Both the position numbers and the translations under genes were made by a program. DNA of 64,000 nt from Geobacter sp. (GTDB lineage Bacteria; Desulfobacterota; Desulfuromonadia; Geobacterales; DSM-12255), in NCBI GenBank assembly GCA_009684525.1, contig WKKR01000001.1:1-64000 (forward strand), read 5' to 3'. Below are positions 34,643 through 43,960 of this stretch, one piece after another. The notes below the pieces were generated by a model. It saw only the letters and a program-made list of their open reading frames with translations, was not told where the DNA came from and did not search any database. Numbering within the stretch: position 1 is the first letter of the stretch; each line of letters begins with the position of its first letter.

Positions 34643-36517
34643 ATGTCCAGCGACACCCGTGACGGCAACATGGTGATCCGGCAACTTTTGGCGGTCGACC
34701 GCGAGCAACTGCCGACAGATGGCGGTGAACTCTACAACAGGCTGATCTTTTCCGCCAGCCCCTATCTGCTCCAGCATGCTGAAAACCCGGTGGACTGGTA
34801 CCCGTGGGGGGAGGAGGCATTTGCCCGCGCCTTGCGGGAGGATAAACCGGTCTTTCTATCCATCGGGTATGCCACCTGTCACTGGTGTCATGTCATGGCC
34901 CACGAGTCCTTTGCCGACAATGAGGTTGCCGCATTCCTCAATCGTCATTTCATTGCCATCAAGGTGGATCGTGAGGAGCGGCCCGATATCGACGATCAAT
35001 ACATGGCGGTTGCGCAGCTCATGACCGGTGGCGGCGGCTGGCCTCTCACCATCGTGATGCTGCCGGACAAAAGGCCCTTCTATGCTGCCACCTACCTGTC
35101 GAAGTTGCGGCGTCACGGAATGCCGGGGCTGCTGGATGTCCTGTCCCGTATCAACGACCTGTGGCGTACTGAGCGGTCACGGCTGGAGCAGCATTGCACG
35201 GTGGTGATGGATGGGCTGCGAGAAGCTCCGGAGGTTGCAGATGGGCAGGCAGAACCGCAGCAGCTTGCGGATCAGGCGACTGCTCAGCTGACGCGGCTGT
35301 ACGATACGGAGAACGGAGGATTCGGCACGGCGCCCAAATTCCCCATGCCGCTCTACCACCTCTTTCTGCTGCAACGGTGGCGGACTACGGGGGATGTTTC
35401 GCTGCAGGAGATGGTTTCGACAACCCTCTACCAGATGCGATTTGGCGGTATCTACGACCAGATCGGATTCGGATTTCACCGTTACAGTGTGGACCGGCAG
35501 TGGTTGGTGCCGCACTTTGAAAAGATGCTCTATGACCAAGCACTGATGGCCCTGGTCTACCTTGAAGCCGGCAAGGATATGGACAATACATTTTTTGTCG
35601 CCGTGGCCGAGGAGATCCTGGCGTTTGTCCTGCGGGATCTTGCCCTGCCGGATGGCGGCTATGCGTGCGCCCTTGATGCCGACAGCGAAGGGCGGGAAGG
35701 TGCCTGCTACCTCTGGACCCCTGCCTCAGTGACAGCCGCGGTAGGGGAAGAGGCCGAGCAGTGCTGTCGCTTGTTCGACGTCTCAAGTGAGGGGGATTTT
35801 GAAGGGGAGTCCATCCTGCATCTTTCCCGCTCACTCCCTGACATGGCCAGGCAATGGGGGATGACTCCGGATGCACTGGCTGCTGCCGTGGATCGGTGGC
35901 GACAGAAGTTGTTGAACGCCCGATCTGCGAGGATACAGCCACTCAGGGACGAAAAGGTGCTCACGGCATGGAACGGGTTGTCCATTGCTGCTTTGGCCAA
36001 CGGTTACGCCGTCACTGGCAACCAGACGTACCTCCATGCAGCGGAAGACGCGGTCGCTTTTGTCCGTACCCACCTGACCGATGGCGAAGGCTGGCTCATG
36101 CGGAGCTGGTTCGCGGGCCGGGTGTCGGTTCCTGGATTCCTGGAAGATTATGCATTTTTCGGGTGGGGGCTGCTTGAGCTTTACCGAGCAACCGGAGGAA
36201 GTGACTGGCTCGCCGCCGCACGCTCGGTAGCGGACAGAATGCTTGCCTTGTTTGGGAGTGCCGGTACCGGTCGGCTCTTAGACAGCGCTGGGGAGGAGCT
36301 GCTCGTTAGCCGTTCTTCGCTCCATGATGGGGTCATCCCTTCCGGTACAGCCGTGGCGGTCATGATTCTGCGCCAGCTTGGCACCCTCTGCGGAGAGGAG
36401 AGCTACTTACGCCGGAGCCGGGCCATCGTTACGGACAGTCTCTGCCAAGTGGCGCACCAGCCGATTTCGGCCATCTATTTGCTCATGAACGGGCTCCCCG
36501 ATACCGCTCCCGGCTGA
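34643..36517 (+). CDS. DUF255/YyaL family thioredoxin-like plus (alpha/alpha)6-barrel protein
   Basis: The 624-residue protein begins with a partial thioredoxin fold bearing the family motif [13 protein letters not shown] and CHWCHVM, then DREERPDID and [13 protein letters not shown] six-hairpin glycosidase-like barrel follows ([45 protein letters not shown]). The length is typical of the SSP411/YyaL family. Its enzymatic role is not established. GGAGG precedes the ATG. It is probably the first gene of a run with murJ and ogt. Confidence 0.9.
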   Translation: MSSDTRDGNMVIRQLLAVDREQLPTDGGELYNRLIFSASPYLLQHAENPVDWYPWGEEAFARALREDKPVFLSIGYATCHWCHVMAHESFADNEVAAFLNRHFIAIKVDREERPDIDDQYMAVAQLMTGGGGWPLTIVMLPDKRPFYAATYLSKLRRHGMPGLLDVLSRINDLWRTERSRLEQHCTVVMDGLREAPEVADGQAEPQQLADQATAQLTRLYDTENGGFGTAPKFPMPLYHLFLLQRWRTTGDVSLQEMVSTTLYQMRFGGIYDQIGFGFHRYSVDRQWLVPHFEKMLYDQALMALVYLEAGKDMDNTFFVAVAEEILAFVLRDLALPDGGYACALDADSEGREGACYLWTPASVTAAVGEEAEQCCRLFDVSSEGDFEGESILHLSRSLPDMARQWGMTPDALAAAVDRWRQKLLNARSARIQPLRDEKVLTAWNGLSIAALANGYAVTGNQTYLHAAEDAVAFVRTHLTDGEGWLMRSWFAGRVSVPGFLEDYAFFGWGLLELYRATGGSDWLAAARSVADRMLALFGSAGTGRLLDSAGEELLVSRSSLHDGVIPSGTAVAVMILRQLGTLCGEESYLRRSRAIVTDSLCQVAHQPISAIYLLMNGLPDTAPG

Positions 36518-36589
36518 GAGAGTGAAAATGGTTCCGTGTTGCCGGTGTTCTGTGGTACATAGCTGGCACCACCAGATACAGGGGAGTCC

Positions 36590-38167
36590 ATGTCGGAAAA
36601 GAGGAACATTGCCCGAGCTGCCGGGGTACTCGGCTTTGCAACCATTTTGTCGCGGATCATGGGTATGGTGCGGGACATGGTGGTATCCCGCCTGTTCGGC
36701 GCCGGTTTTGCCACGGACGCCTTCTTTGCTGCATTTCAGATCCCCAACATGCTCCGCCGTTTCTTTGCTGAAGGGGCGCTGACCTCTGCTTTTGTTCCGA
36801 CCTTTTCCGAGTGTCTCACCCGCGACGGCGAGGATGCCGCTCGAGAGCTGGCAAATATCTGCTTTACCCTCCTGACCATTGTCATGGCAGGCGTAACCGT
36901 GGCAGGCATCCTGTTATCCCCCCAGATCGTCGGGCTCATGTTCCCTGGGTTTCGAACCGTGCCGGCAAAATTCGAGTTGACCGTTTTGCTCAACCGGCTG
37001 ATGTTTCCTTATCTCTTTTTTATCAGTCTATTGGCCCTCTGCATGGGCATTCTGAATACGATACGACATTTTTTCACCCCGGCCATTTCGACGGTGTTTC
37101 TCAATCTGGCGATGATTCTGTCGGCCTGGCTGCTACACGATTACTTTGCTGTGCCGATTACTGCTCTCGCTGTCGGTGTTCTGCTGGGAGGGGTGCTGCA
37201 ATTGCTGTTGCAGTTGCCAGTTCTTTGCCAACGGGGTTTTTTATTCAAACCTTCGTTTTCATTCAGACACCCGGCAGTCAGGAAAATAGCCCTGCTGATG
37301 GGGCCGTCAATCTTTGGTGTCGGGATCTACTACCTGAATATCACCGTGGGGAATATCCTGGCGTCGCTGCTTCCCCAAGGGAGCGTCTCCTATCTCTATT
37401 ATGCCCAGCGACTCTTCGAGTTCCCCCAGGGGATCTTTACCGTATCCGTGGCCCAGGCAGTGCTCCCCTCCATGTCCCGGCAGGCTGCCGCCGGCGAGAT
37501 TGATGACCTCAAGGAGTCACTCACCTTTGGCCTGCGGCTCATCATCTTCGTGACCATTCCCGCCATGGCAGGTCTGGTGGTTTGCTCCACTCCCATTTTC
37601 AGCCTGCTGTTCATGGGGGGAGAATTCGGCTTCGACAAGGCTCAGAAATGCGCAGAGGCGTTGATATTCTATTCACTGGGGCTTTCTCTGGTAGCCTTGA
37701 TGCGGGTGCTTGTCCCTGCCTTTTATGCCCTCAAGGACACCAGAACCCCGGTCTTCACCGCTTTCATCGCCTTCATCCTCAATGTAGTCTTTAGTCTCCT
37801 CCTGATGCGCCCTCTGTTGCACGGAGGGTTGGCACTGGCTTCGACCCTGGCAGCGGGAGCCAACCTGCTGCTCCTGTTGCTGTTTCTGCGCAGGAAGATC
37901 GGTCCTTTTGGCGGGAGGAAGATCCTGATTGCCGGGATAAAGGCGCTTGTGGCGTCAGTCCCGGTAGGGGGTGCTGCCTATTGGGCCATGGGGCTGGCCG
38001 ATTGGTCGCTGTTGGAGGGGCGCCTGGCAAAGGCTTTTCTCATGGGGGGCACCGTGGCTGTCTGTGCAGGCATCTATCTGGGGGCATCATGGATGCTGCG
38101 CAGTGAAGAGGTCAGGGACGGAATAACGCTGGTCCGGCAGAAAATGGCGCGAAGGAGAAACGGATGA
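36590..38167 (+). CDS. murJ: Lipid II flippase MurJ (MviN)
   Basis: A 525-residue polytopic membrane protein with about 14 hydrophobic segments and the MurJ N-terminal signature ATILSRIMGMVRDMVVSRLFG, then DAFFAAFQIPNMLRRFFAEGALTSAFVP. It moves the peptidoglycan precursor lipid II across the inner membrane. Its stop overlaps the ogt start by 4 bases. Confidence 0.95.
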   Translation: MSEKRNIARAAGVLGFATILSRIMGMVRDMVVSRLFGAGFATDAFFAAFQIPNMLRRFFAEGALTSAFVPTFSECLTRDGEDAARELANICFTLLTIVMAGVTVAGILLSPQIVGLMFPGFRTVPAKFELTVLLNRLMFPYLFFISLLALCMGILNTIRHFFTPAISTVFLNLAMILSAWLLHDYFAVPITALAVGVLLGGVLQLLLQLPVLCQRGFLFKPSFSFRHPAVRKIALLMGPSIFGVGIYYLNITVGNILASLLPQGSVSYLYYAQRLFEFPQGIFTVSVAQAVLPSMSRQAAAGEIDDLKESLTFGLRLIIFVTIPAMAGLVVCSTPIFSLLFMGGEFGFDKAQKCAEALIFYSLGLSLVALMRVLVPAFYALKDTRTPVFTAFIAFILNVVFSLLLMRPLLHGGLALASTLAAGANLLLLLLFLRRKIGPFGGRKILIAGIKALVASVPVGGAAYWAMGLADWSLLEGRLAKAFLMGGTVAVCAGIYLGASWMLRSEEVRDGITLVRQKMARRRNG

Positions 38168-38739
38168 GAAGACGTTGCGTACAAAATGGGCGATATGCCG
38201 TGTATCACACTGTTCTTGGCTGGGGGGCGGTCCTTGCCAGCGATAACAGACTGGTCGAGGTCATGCTCCCCTTTGAGCGATCGGGGAAAGAGGAGCTGAC
38301 GAGCAGAATTGTTTCTGAGTGGCCGGATGCCCGGGAGGGGAACGGTCTGGAGAAGGAAGCGGCGGTGTTGCTCGCGGCCTATTTTGCCGGGCAGCGGATA
38401 CCGTTCCAGCTCCCTTTGGATCAGAGCGGTTTCACCCCGTTCCAGAAATTGGTCTATGCCGTGGTGGCAACCATCCCCTATGGCTCAGTCCGTACCTATG
38501 GCGATGTAGCTCAGGCAATCGGAAGCGCCGGCGCTGCCCGGGGAGTCGGCACGGCAATGGCTGCCAATCCGCTGCCGATAATCATCCCCTGTCACCGGGT
38601 CGTCGGGGCTTCCGGGAAGCTGACAGGATATTCCGGACCAGGGGGGATTGAGACCAAGGCATGGCTGCTGAGGCAAGAGGGGGTTCTCCTCGACAGGCGG
38701 GAGAGGGTGGCGGAGATAATTCGCCAGAGCGATCCTTGA
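38164..38739 (+). CDS. ogt: Methylated-DNA-protein cysteine methyltransferase
   Basis: A 191-residue suicidal DNA repair protein that removes alkyl groups from O6-methylguanine. The C-terminal catalytic domain shows the helix-turn-helix region IPYGSVRTYGDVAQAIG with arginine finger context, and the active-site PCHRVVGASGKLTGYSGG-type block with Cys in PCHRV. The N-terminal domain is short and divergent. Translation is coupled to murJ by a 4-base overlap. Confidence 0.92.
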   Translation: MRRRCVQNGRYAVYHTVLGWGAVLASDNRLVEVMLPFERSGKEELTSRIVSEWPDAREGNGLEKEAAVLLAAYFAGQRIPFQLPLDQSGFTPFQKLVYAVVATIPYGSVRTYGDVAQAIGSAGAARGVGTAMAANPLPIIIPCHRVVGASGKLTGYSGPGGIETKAWLLRQEGVLLDRRERVAEIIRQSDP

Positions 38740-38933
38740 CAGGGGGCAGGTCTGGTACCTGAGCCTGCGTCATTGCCGCATGCGACAGGTGCCGGAATCA
38801 GCAAACCTTTTTCATGGACCAGGGTTTAATAATGGCCCACAGCGGAATATCTTAATATATGGTATAGTCTGTGGAAAGTTTTCCGCACATTGCCATTCTA
38901 TTCAAGACTGCTGTATGAAAAAGGAGGTTGATC

Positions 38934-39281
38934 ATGAGGACACGTTTTGTAATCGTGGTGCTGATTCTGGTCTGTTCATCGGCAGCGATGAGTGCTTTCG
39001 CCGCATCCATGAAGGATCTTCTGTACCAGGGGGCAACGGCAAACGACATGGCGTTGTTCCATGGCGACAAGCACCTCAATCGTGGGATCAAATGCAAAGA
39101 TTGCCATAATAAGGATATTTTCCCGGAGAAAAAATTCGGAGCTGCCAAAATCACCATGCAGACCATTGCTGCAGGGAAGCACTGCGGGGCATGTCACAAT
39201 GGGAAACGGGCGTTTTCCGTTACCGGGAAATGCAATGTTTGTCACCCCAACAAGTCCGGCGACATGATTATCTACGATTGA
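38934..39281 (+). CDS. c(7)-type tri-haem cytochrome (nanowire tri-haem domain family)
   Basis: The 115-residue periplasmic protein has a signal peptide (about 1-24) and three CxxCH motifs (CKDCH, CGACH, CNVCH). The spacing and the patterns HLNRGIKCKDCH, MQTIAAGKHCGACHNG and AFSVTGKCNVCHP match the tri-haem module that is repeated in large Geobacter multihaem cytochromes; here it is a single module. AAGGAGG precedes the ATG at 38934; a TTG at 38928 is in frame. It is a likely periplasmic electron carrier. Confidence 0.9.
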   Translation: MRTRFVIVVLILVCSSAAMSAFAASMKDLLYQGATANDMALFHGDKHLNRGIKCKDCHNKDIFPEKKFGAAKITMQTIAAGKHCGACHNGKRAFSVTGKCNVCHPNKSGDMIIYD

Positions 39282-39320
39282 TCCGCGACTGTGCAATACG
39301 AAGGGTGAACGTAAAACTAA

Positions 39321-39353
39321 AAGAGGTTAGGCTCTCCATGGGCCTAACCTCTT
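39321..39353 (-). terminator. Terminator after tRNA-Arg (possibly bidirectional)
   Basis: A 12-bp stem (39321-39332 with 39342-39353), followed on the minus strand by TTAGTTTTAC. On the plus strand it can also end the cytochrome transcript. Confidence 0.8.
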
Positions 39354-39361
39354 CGCAAATC

Positions 39362-39438
39362 TGGCGGGCGGCATGGGAGTCGAACCCACGACCTCAGGCT
39401 TCGGAGGCCTGCGCTCTATCCATCTGAGCTAACCGCCC
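39362..39438 (-). tRNA. tRNA-Arg (anticodon CCG)
   Basis: Cloverleaf on the minus strand: acceptor GGGCGGT/GCCGCCC, D-loop TAGCTCAGATGGATAGAGC, anticodon stem CAGGC/GCCTG enclosing CTCCGAA (anticodon CCG, decodes CGG), and T-arm GGTTCGACTCC. The CCA end is encoded (39362-39364). Confidence 0.95.
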
Positions 39439-39447
39439 ACGTCAACA

Positions 39448-39476
39448 TTCCTACACCATTTCAGCGTGGAACTCAA
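39448..39476 (-). promoter_or_regulatory. Candidate promoter for tRNA-Arg
   Basis: On the minus strand TTGAGT (39476-39471), a 17-bp spacer and TAGGAA (39453-39448), just upstream of the tRNA. Confidence 0.45.
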
Positions 39477-39590
39477 GGGCAATTCTCCATTTTTGCCGGG
39501 CCGGGACGATAACCTGTTATTTCTTCTACATCTCTGGTAAGATGCACAGTGAGCCGGTTCCGGGCCGGAGAATGGAGGCATGGAATTTAC

Positions 39591-40442
39591 ATGCAGCGTT
39601 TTGTATTGACTGTCGTACTGGTGCTGATGCTCTCTGGGTGGGGTAACTGTGCGGAAACGATGAAAAATTACGAGATTCACAAAGTCTCGGATTCCATCTA
39701 TGCCGCTATTGCTCTACCGAAAGGAAAGACCGCCAGCAATGCCATGTTTATTGTGACAGGCAATTATGTGATCCTTGCGGGGTCTCATTTCGTGCTGGAA
39801 GGTGTGCGGGAGTTGATAGCGGAAATAGCGAGGATCACCCCCAATCCGGTGCGCGAGATTATCCTGACGCATCATCACAGCGGGTATAACTACATCGATC
39901 TCGACCTTCCCCCCAATGCGGAAATCATTACTTCCTGGCAGACCTGGCTTGCGTTAAAAAGCGAGTATCGCCAGGTCAAGAACCCGGTTACCTTTTTCGA
40001 CAAGGGGGTAACCTTGCAGAGGGAGAATATATCCATAATCCTGAACAGCATCGATCAGGGGCACAGCAAAGGGGATATCTTTGTCTACGTGCCTGCGGAA
40101 GGTGTGCTCTTTACCTCGGACCTGGTCTTCAATGGTGCCGTGGGGTACATGGGTACCGGCAACATGCGGGAGTGGGTCATGGGGGTCGAGATGCTAGAGT
40201 CTCTCGACGCGAAAGTCGTGATTCCGGGTGTGGGGGGAGTGACAGATACAGCGGGGATCAGCCGGTTCAAGGTCTTTCTGCAGGACTTTTTGACCGAGGT
40301 TCTGCGCCATATCGAACTCGGTCATTCTCTTGCCAGGACCAAAAAAGAGTTTTCGTTACCCCAGTATAAAAACCTGCCGGGATACAAGAATTTTTTCGAT
40401 GTCAACCTGGAGCGGGCCTATAGCGAGCTCAAGGAGCAATGA
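39591..40442 (+). CDS. Metallo-beta-lactamase-fold protein with degenerate metal site, exported
   Basis: The 283-residue protein has a signal peptide (about 1-20, ending NCA) and an MBL fold. The motif normally HxHxDH reads HHHSGY: the Asp and following His are gone. The GHSKGD His and the SDLVF Asp are kept, while the last ligand motif (PGHG) reads PGVGG. Only part of the two-metal site can therefore form, and hydrolase activity is doubtful or altered. Its overall shape is close to the SoxH/quinoprotein-relay MBL group. The start at 39591 gives the signal peptide; its ribosome site (GGAGG) is rather far, and a GTG at 39549 is in frame. Confidence 0.82.
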   Translation: MQRFVLTVVLVLMLSGWGNCAETMKNYEIHKVSDSIYAAIALPKGKTASNAMFIVTGNYVILAGSHFVLEGVRELIAEIARITPNPVREIILTHHHSGYNYIDLDLPPNAEIITSWQTWLALKSEYRQVKNPVTFFDKGVTLQRENISIILNSIDQGHSKGDIFVYVPAEGVLFTSDLVFNGAVGYMGTGNMREWVMGVEMLESLDAKVVIPGVGGVTDTAGISRFKVFLQDFLTEVLRHIELGHSLARTKKEFSLPQYKNLPGYKNFFDVNLERAYSELKEQ

Positions 40443-40447
40443 CTACG

Positions 40448-41128
40448 TTAGCGTGCCAGTGAGCCGTAGATCGGTATCATCACTTCTGGCTTGCTCGTAC
40501 TGTCCGTTGTAATGGAGAGATAGCCGCTTAACATCCGGTCTTCCTGGCGTGGAGTGACAATGACCGTAACGGTGGCCGATTCTCCACTCCTCAGTGATGT
40601 TTTATCAGATCTGAGCGATACCTGGGGCATGGGTGACCTGAGGGAGACAAGTTTCAACGGTTTGCTGCCGCGGTTTTCCACACTTATAGTGATGGTTTTG
40701 GGCTGATTGGCCCGGACTTGCCCCAGATTGAGCTGCTTAGGAAGCACAGCCACTTCTTCGGTAATGGTGCCGGTCAAGGTGAGCGTGGAGGTGGGAGTTT
40801 TCGGGTCGTTCGTCTCCACTGCCACGGTTTTGGTCACTGTCCCGTAAAAGTTTGCCGAGTTGAACGATATCTTGATCTCAGACGTTTTGCCAGGCAGCAT
40901 AACGGGAACACTGGCATTGGCCGCAGTGCAACCGCATGCCGGACGAATATGGTTTATTTTCAGCGGTGTATCGCCGATATTCTTTATGACAAAGGTATGG
41001 TCGAGTTTTTTCCCCTGAACAAGAGTGCCGAAGTTGTACAATGGCTGCTCGACCATAATCTGCGGCGCTGCACTGGCGGTTCCGCTGATCAGGAAAAAGC
41101 AGCAGGCGATGAGTCCACAGAATTTCAT
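40448..41128 (-). CDS. DUF1573 exported protein
   Basis: The 226-residue protein has a signal peptide (about 1-20) and two Ig-like/ASPM-type beta domains. The first carries the DUF1573 signature YNFGTLVQGKKLDHTFVIKN and ACGCT. Function is unknown; such proteins are periplasmic or cell-envelope associated. It converges with the MBL gene, whose stop is 5 bases away. Confidence 0.85.
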   Translation of the reverse strand: MKFCGLIACCFFLISGTASAAPQIMVEQPLYNFGTLVQGKKLDHTFVIKNIGDTPLKINHIRPACGCTAANASVPVMLPGKTSEIKISFNSANFYGTVTKTVAVETNDPKTPTSTLTLTGTITEEVAVLPKQLNLGQVRANQPKTITISVENRGSKPLKLVSLRSPMPQVSLRSDKTSLRSGESATVTVIVTPRQEDRMLSGYLSITTDSTSKPEVMIPIYGSLAR

Positions 41129-41207
41129 GTCTTACTCCTTACGCAGGGGCTGGATTAATATCGCGCAAGCCACTATATCACAGCCATGATATTAAGGCCA
41201 TAATGAT

Positions 41208-41236
41208 TTGACACAGTTAACCCTTTCTGTTATAGA
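41208..41236 (+). promoter_or_regulatory. Sigma-70 promoter for hpt
   Basis: TTGACA (41208-41213), an exact 17-bp spacer and TATAGA (41231-41236), about 20 bases before the start codon. The leader is very short. Confidence 0.75.
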
Positions 41237-41255
41237 GACTTAGGGGATTTTGGTC

Positions 41256-41834
41256 ATGGAGCATACGTGCAAAGGCTTGACTGACTTGCCACTGCGGTTG
41301 CTCTATCCTCGTGAGCGCATACTGGCAGAGGTCGAGCGACTTGCCGCCGAGATAAACAGCGATTATCAAGGCCGTGAGCTGGTAGTGGTAGTGGTCCTCA
41401 CAGGGGCACTCTTCTTTGCCGCCGATCTGATCCGGAGGTTGAGTATCCCCCTGGAGATCGATACGGTACAACTGGCAAGTTACCAGGGGACACGCTCGAC
41501 CGGTACGGTATCACTTCTCAAAGATCTTTCCCTTCCACTTAACGGTCGAAGCGTGTTGGTTGTGGAGGATATCGTCGATACCGGTCTGTCCCTGCAATCG
41601 CTGGTAAAGCATCTTTGCTCACGAGGCGTGAGTGATCTGAGGATTTGCAGCCTGATTGACAAACAGGAGCAGCGGCAGTGCCGGATTGTGCCAGATTACG
41701 CAGGGTTGGCATGCAGTAGTGGCTTTCTTGTCGGGTATGGATTGGATATTGACGGGCGATGCAGAGAATTGCCCGATATTTACGAAGTTATGACTGAAAC
41801 CAGTAACGGGGGGCATGATGATCGTCCAGTGTGA
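41256..41834 (+). CDS. hpt: Hypoxanthine phosphoribosyltransferase
   Basis: The 192-residue type I phosphoribosyltransferase has the PRPP-binding motif VLVVEDIVDTGLSL, an N-terminal LTGALFFAADLIRRL and the flexible loop SYQGTRSTG. It salvages hypoxanthine/guanine to IMP/GMP. The start at 41256 has GGGGA upstream; a TTG at 41250 is possible. It overlaps the next gene by about 17 bases. Confidence 0.92.
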   Translation: MEHTCKGLTDLPLRLLYPRERILAEVERLAAEINSDYQGRELVVVVVLTGALFFAADLIRRLSIPLEIDTVQLASYQGTRSTGTVSLLKDLSLPLNGRSVLVVEDIVDTGLSLQSLVKHLCSRGVSDLRICSLIDKQEQRQCRIVPDYAGLACSSGFLVGYGLDIDGRCRELPDIYEVMTETSNGGHDDRPV

Positions 41835-43449
41835 GCAGTGCGCAACACGGTTCAGGCTTGATGATGCGAAGGTCGGCGAACAGGGAGTCAAGGTGCGTTG
41901 CTCAAAATGCCGGTTCGTGTTCGTCGTGAAAAAAGAGCGTCAGGAACAGGTGACCGAAGAGCCGGACTTTGATGCATTGTTGAGCGGTCTGGGAGCGGCT
42001 TCTTCGATTTCAGGCAATCAGAAGCCTGCAGCTCCGACTTCTGGTGCCGGCTCTCCCGATCAGGAAGCGGTTTCGGACTTCTCCCTGGAGCACAAACAAG
42101 AAGACGTGCCCGAAACCCCGGTTACGAGCGAAGTGCCGGCCGTTTCCCGAGAGGATGACTGGTTATCGGACTTTGATCCTGCATCGCGGGAAAACGTTGA
42201 CGCTCCGCACGTGGGCGCGATAGATTCGAGCGCCATGCACATGGAATCGGCAGAAGCGGGGCCGGTTGCCTCCGAACTGCCTGACTGGTTTGACAATGGC
42301 GCAACAGTTGACGAAGAATCGTCCTCAGATGCGCATTTGCCTGGGAGTACCCAGGATACTGTCGTGGAAGGTCAACCTGGGGCTGTTGGAGAAGAGGTCA
42401 GCTTTGCCTCTGAGCCTTGGCCGGAGACTTCCCCTGCATTTGATGACAACGCAGATGACCTAACATCGCAAGTGCAGTTCAACTCCTGGGAGAGTGATGC
42501 CGAACCTTCAGTTGCAATGACGGCCCGGACTGAGCCTGATGTCACACCACAGGAGGAGTCTGCTGGCGAGTTTTCTTTCGAGTCTGAGGATGAGCAGAGA
42601 GGGGAAGAGCCCCGCTTTGCCGAAGAAACGGCTGAACCTGTTGAAGCTGGCGTAGGCGAAATGGAGATGCCCCCGCCTGCGGCTGGAATTACATGGGATA
42701 CGAGCAAAGCCGAAGAAGAGAAAGATTTTGTATCTGCTGCCGTGCAGCGGTTTCAGTCGCAACCTCCGATTGTCACTGTGGCAGAGGATAAAGACTACAC
42801 GACTCAGTCGGAGGCCGGACCTCCACCAGTGGCTGATGTGTCGGCCGCTCATCCGGAAGAAGAGCTGCCGCCACTGAGCATAGCGTCACGGCGCAAGGGG
42901 AGTTCCTTGTTCCCTGCGGCCATTACGGTTGTTTCCGTCCTGTTTATTATCGTTCTTGCCGGAGTGGGTTTTTACATGCTCAACGAGGGTCCTGCTGCCT
43001 TCAATAAACTCGGGATCGCGACTTTTGCCAAATGGGCCGGGCTGAACAGTGCCGAAGAGGGAAGTATAACCCTCCGGAATACAACGGGAGAGTTTTTAAG
43101 TAACAAGGTTATCGGCGATATCTTCGTAGTCAGAGGGGAAGCAGTGAATGCCTACGCAAAACCGCGTGCCTCCATACAAGTCAAGGCAAGTCTCTATGCA
43201 GCACAAAAGGGACAGCCTATCATGACCAAAACAGCTTATTGTGGCAATCTCCTCACTCGGGAGCAGTTGACCACGCTTCCCTTTGCCAAGTTAGAGACAA
43301 TCATGAACAACCAGTTCGGGGACTCGCTGGCAAATCTCGGGGTGCAGCCTGGAAAGGCAATTCCGTTTGTAATTGTGTTTGCGAATGTGCCCAAGAATGC
43401 GGGAGAATTTGGGTTGGAGGTCGTTGGTTCGACGGTTGCGGGGCCCTAG
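41818..43449 (+). CDS. MJ0042-type zinc ribbon / DUF3426 single-pass membrane protein
   Basis: The 543-residue protein has an N-terminal zinc finger of the MJ0042 family (CEQC ... CSKC, about 5-28). A long, acidic, low-complexity region rich in Glu/Ser/Pro/Asp follows (about 45-350), then one transmembrane helix (about 365-388, ITVVSVLFIIVLAGVGFYML) and a C-terminal DUF3426 beta domain. The cytoplasmic finger and exterior domain suggest a bridging envelope protein of unknown role. ATGs at 41815 and 41818 are both possible; the second spaces better from the G run. Confidence 0.88.
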   Translation: MIVQCEQCATRFRLDDAKVGEQGVKVRCSKCRFVFVVKKERQEQVTEEPDFDALLSGLGAASSISGNQKPAAPTSGAGSPDQEAVSDFSLEHKQEDVPETPVTSEVPAVSREDDWLSDFDPASRENVDAPHVGAIDSSAMHMESAEAGPVASELPDWFDNGATVDEESSSDAHLPGSTQDTVVEGQPGAVGEEVSFASEPWPETSPAFDDNADDLTSQVQFNSWESDAEPSVAMTARTEPDVTPQEESAGEFSFESEDEQRGEEPRFAEETAEPVEAGVGEMEMPPPAAGITWDTSKAEEEKDFVSAAVQRFQSQPPIVTVAEDKDYTTQSEAGPPPVADVSAAHPEEELPPLSIASRRKGSSLFPAAITVVSVLFIIVLAGVGFYMLNEGPAAFNKLGIATFAKWAGLNSAEEGSITLRNTTGEFLSNKVIGDIFVVRGEAVNAYAKPRASIQVKASLYAAQKGQPIMTKTAYCGNLLTREQLTTLPFAKLETIMNNQFGDSLANLGVQPGKAIPFVIVFANVPKNAGEFGLEVVGSTVAGP

Positions 43450-43476
43450 TTCATGCAACTGCCATGCAGGGAAAAA

Positions 43477-43507
43477 GAAAGGCCGACAGGGATACCGTCG
43501 GCCTTTC
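43477..43507. terminator. Bidirectional terminator between DUF3426 gene and ferredoxin
   Basis: GAAAGGCCGAC (43477-43487) pairs with GTCGGCCTTTC (43497-43507) and lies between two convergent genes. Confidence 0.85.
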
Positions 43508-43530
43508 TGTGTTGTGTGCGTAAAAGTGGA

Positions 43531-43701
43531 TTACGCTGCGGAAATAGCACTCACCGGGCAGGTGTCAACACATGCGCCACAATCGATGCAGGTATCCGCG
43601 TCGATATTGTGCTTGCTGTCGCCAGCATTGATGGCGTTCACGGGGCAGGAGTCGACGCAAGCGCCGCAGTTGGTGCAATCGTTGGAAATTACATGAGCCA
43701 A
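43531..43701 (-). CDS. 2x[4Fe-4S] ferredoxin
   Basis: A 56-residue ferredoxin with two CxxCxxC...CP clusters (CTNCGACVDSCP and CIDCGACVDTCP) related by internal duplication. It is a low-potential electron carrier in the cytoplasm. The start is TTG at 43701: AAGGAGG lies 8 bases upstream and the family N-terminus MAHVISN follows directly. A longer frame from 43758 would run through the ribosome site. Confidence 0.93.
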   Translation of the reverse strand: MAHVISNDCTNCGACVDSCPVNAINAGDSKHNIDADTCIDCGACVDTCPVSAISAA

Positions 43702-43901
43702 GATAGTCACCTCCTTCTTTAATAAGATGTAGTTCAAATTTGGCCGGTACGCTAGCACACGTGTTTACAAAAGTCCAGAAGAAAGGTTTCTACGCTGCGA
43801 GACTGTTTACAGAAATTTTCTTGAATTGGGGTTGCCTCTCAGGTATTATAAAAAACAGTTTTATTTATTTTAAAGTATTTGGGTGATATTTTTAACATGA
43901 C

Positions 43902-43925
43902 GGAAAATTCTCAACTTTTCCGTTC
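43902..43925 (+). promoter_or_regulatory. Hairpin in ackA leader
   Basis: ACGGAAAA (43902-43909) pairs with TTTTCCGT (43918-43925), about 35 bases before the ackA start. It could be a leader stem or an operator; the function is unknown. Confidence 0.35.
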
Positions 43926-43960
43926 GATTTTGCATATTGACATTATTTTAGGAGGAGCGC

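Noticed and set aside
38740-38933. Possible c-di-GMP (GEMM) riboswitch before the tri-haem cytochrome (a GCAAACC string is present)
   Set aside because: The second conserved half (the GCAAAGCC-type receptor region and pairing stems) is missing, so the match is by chance.
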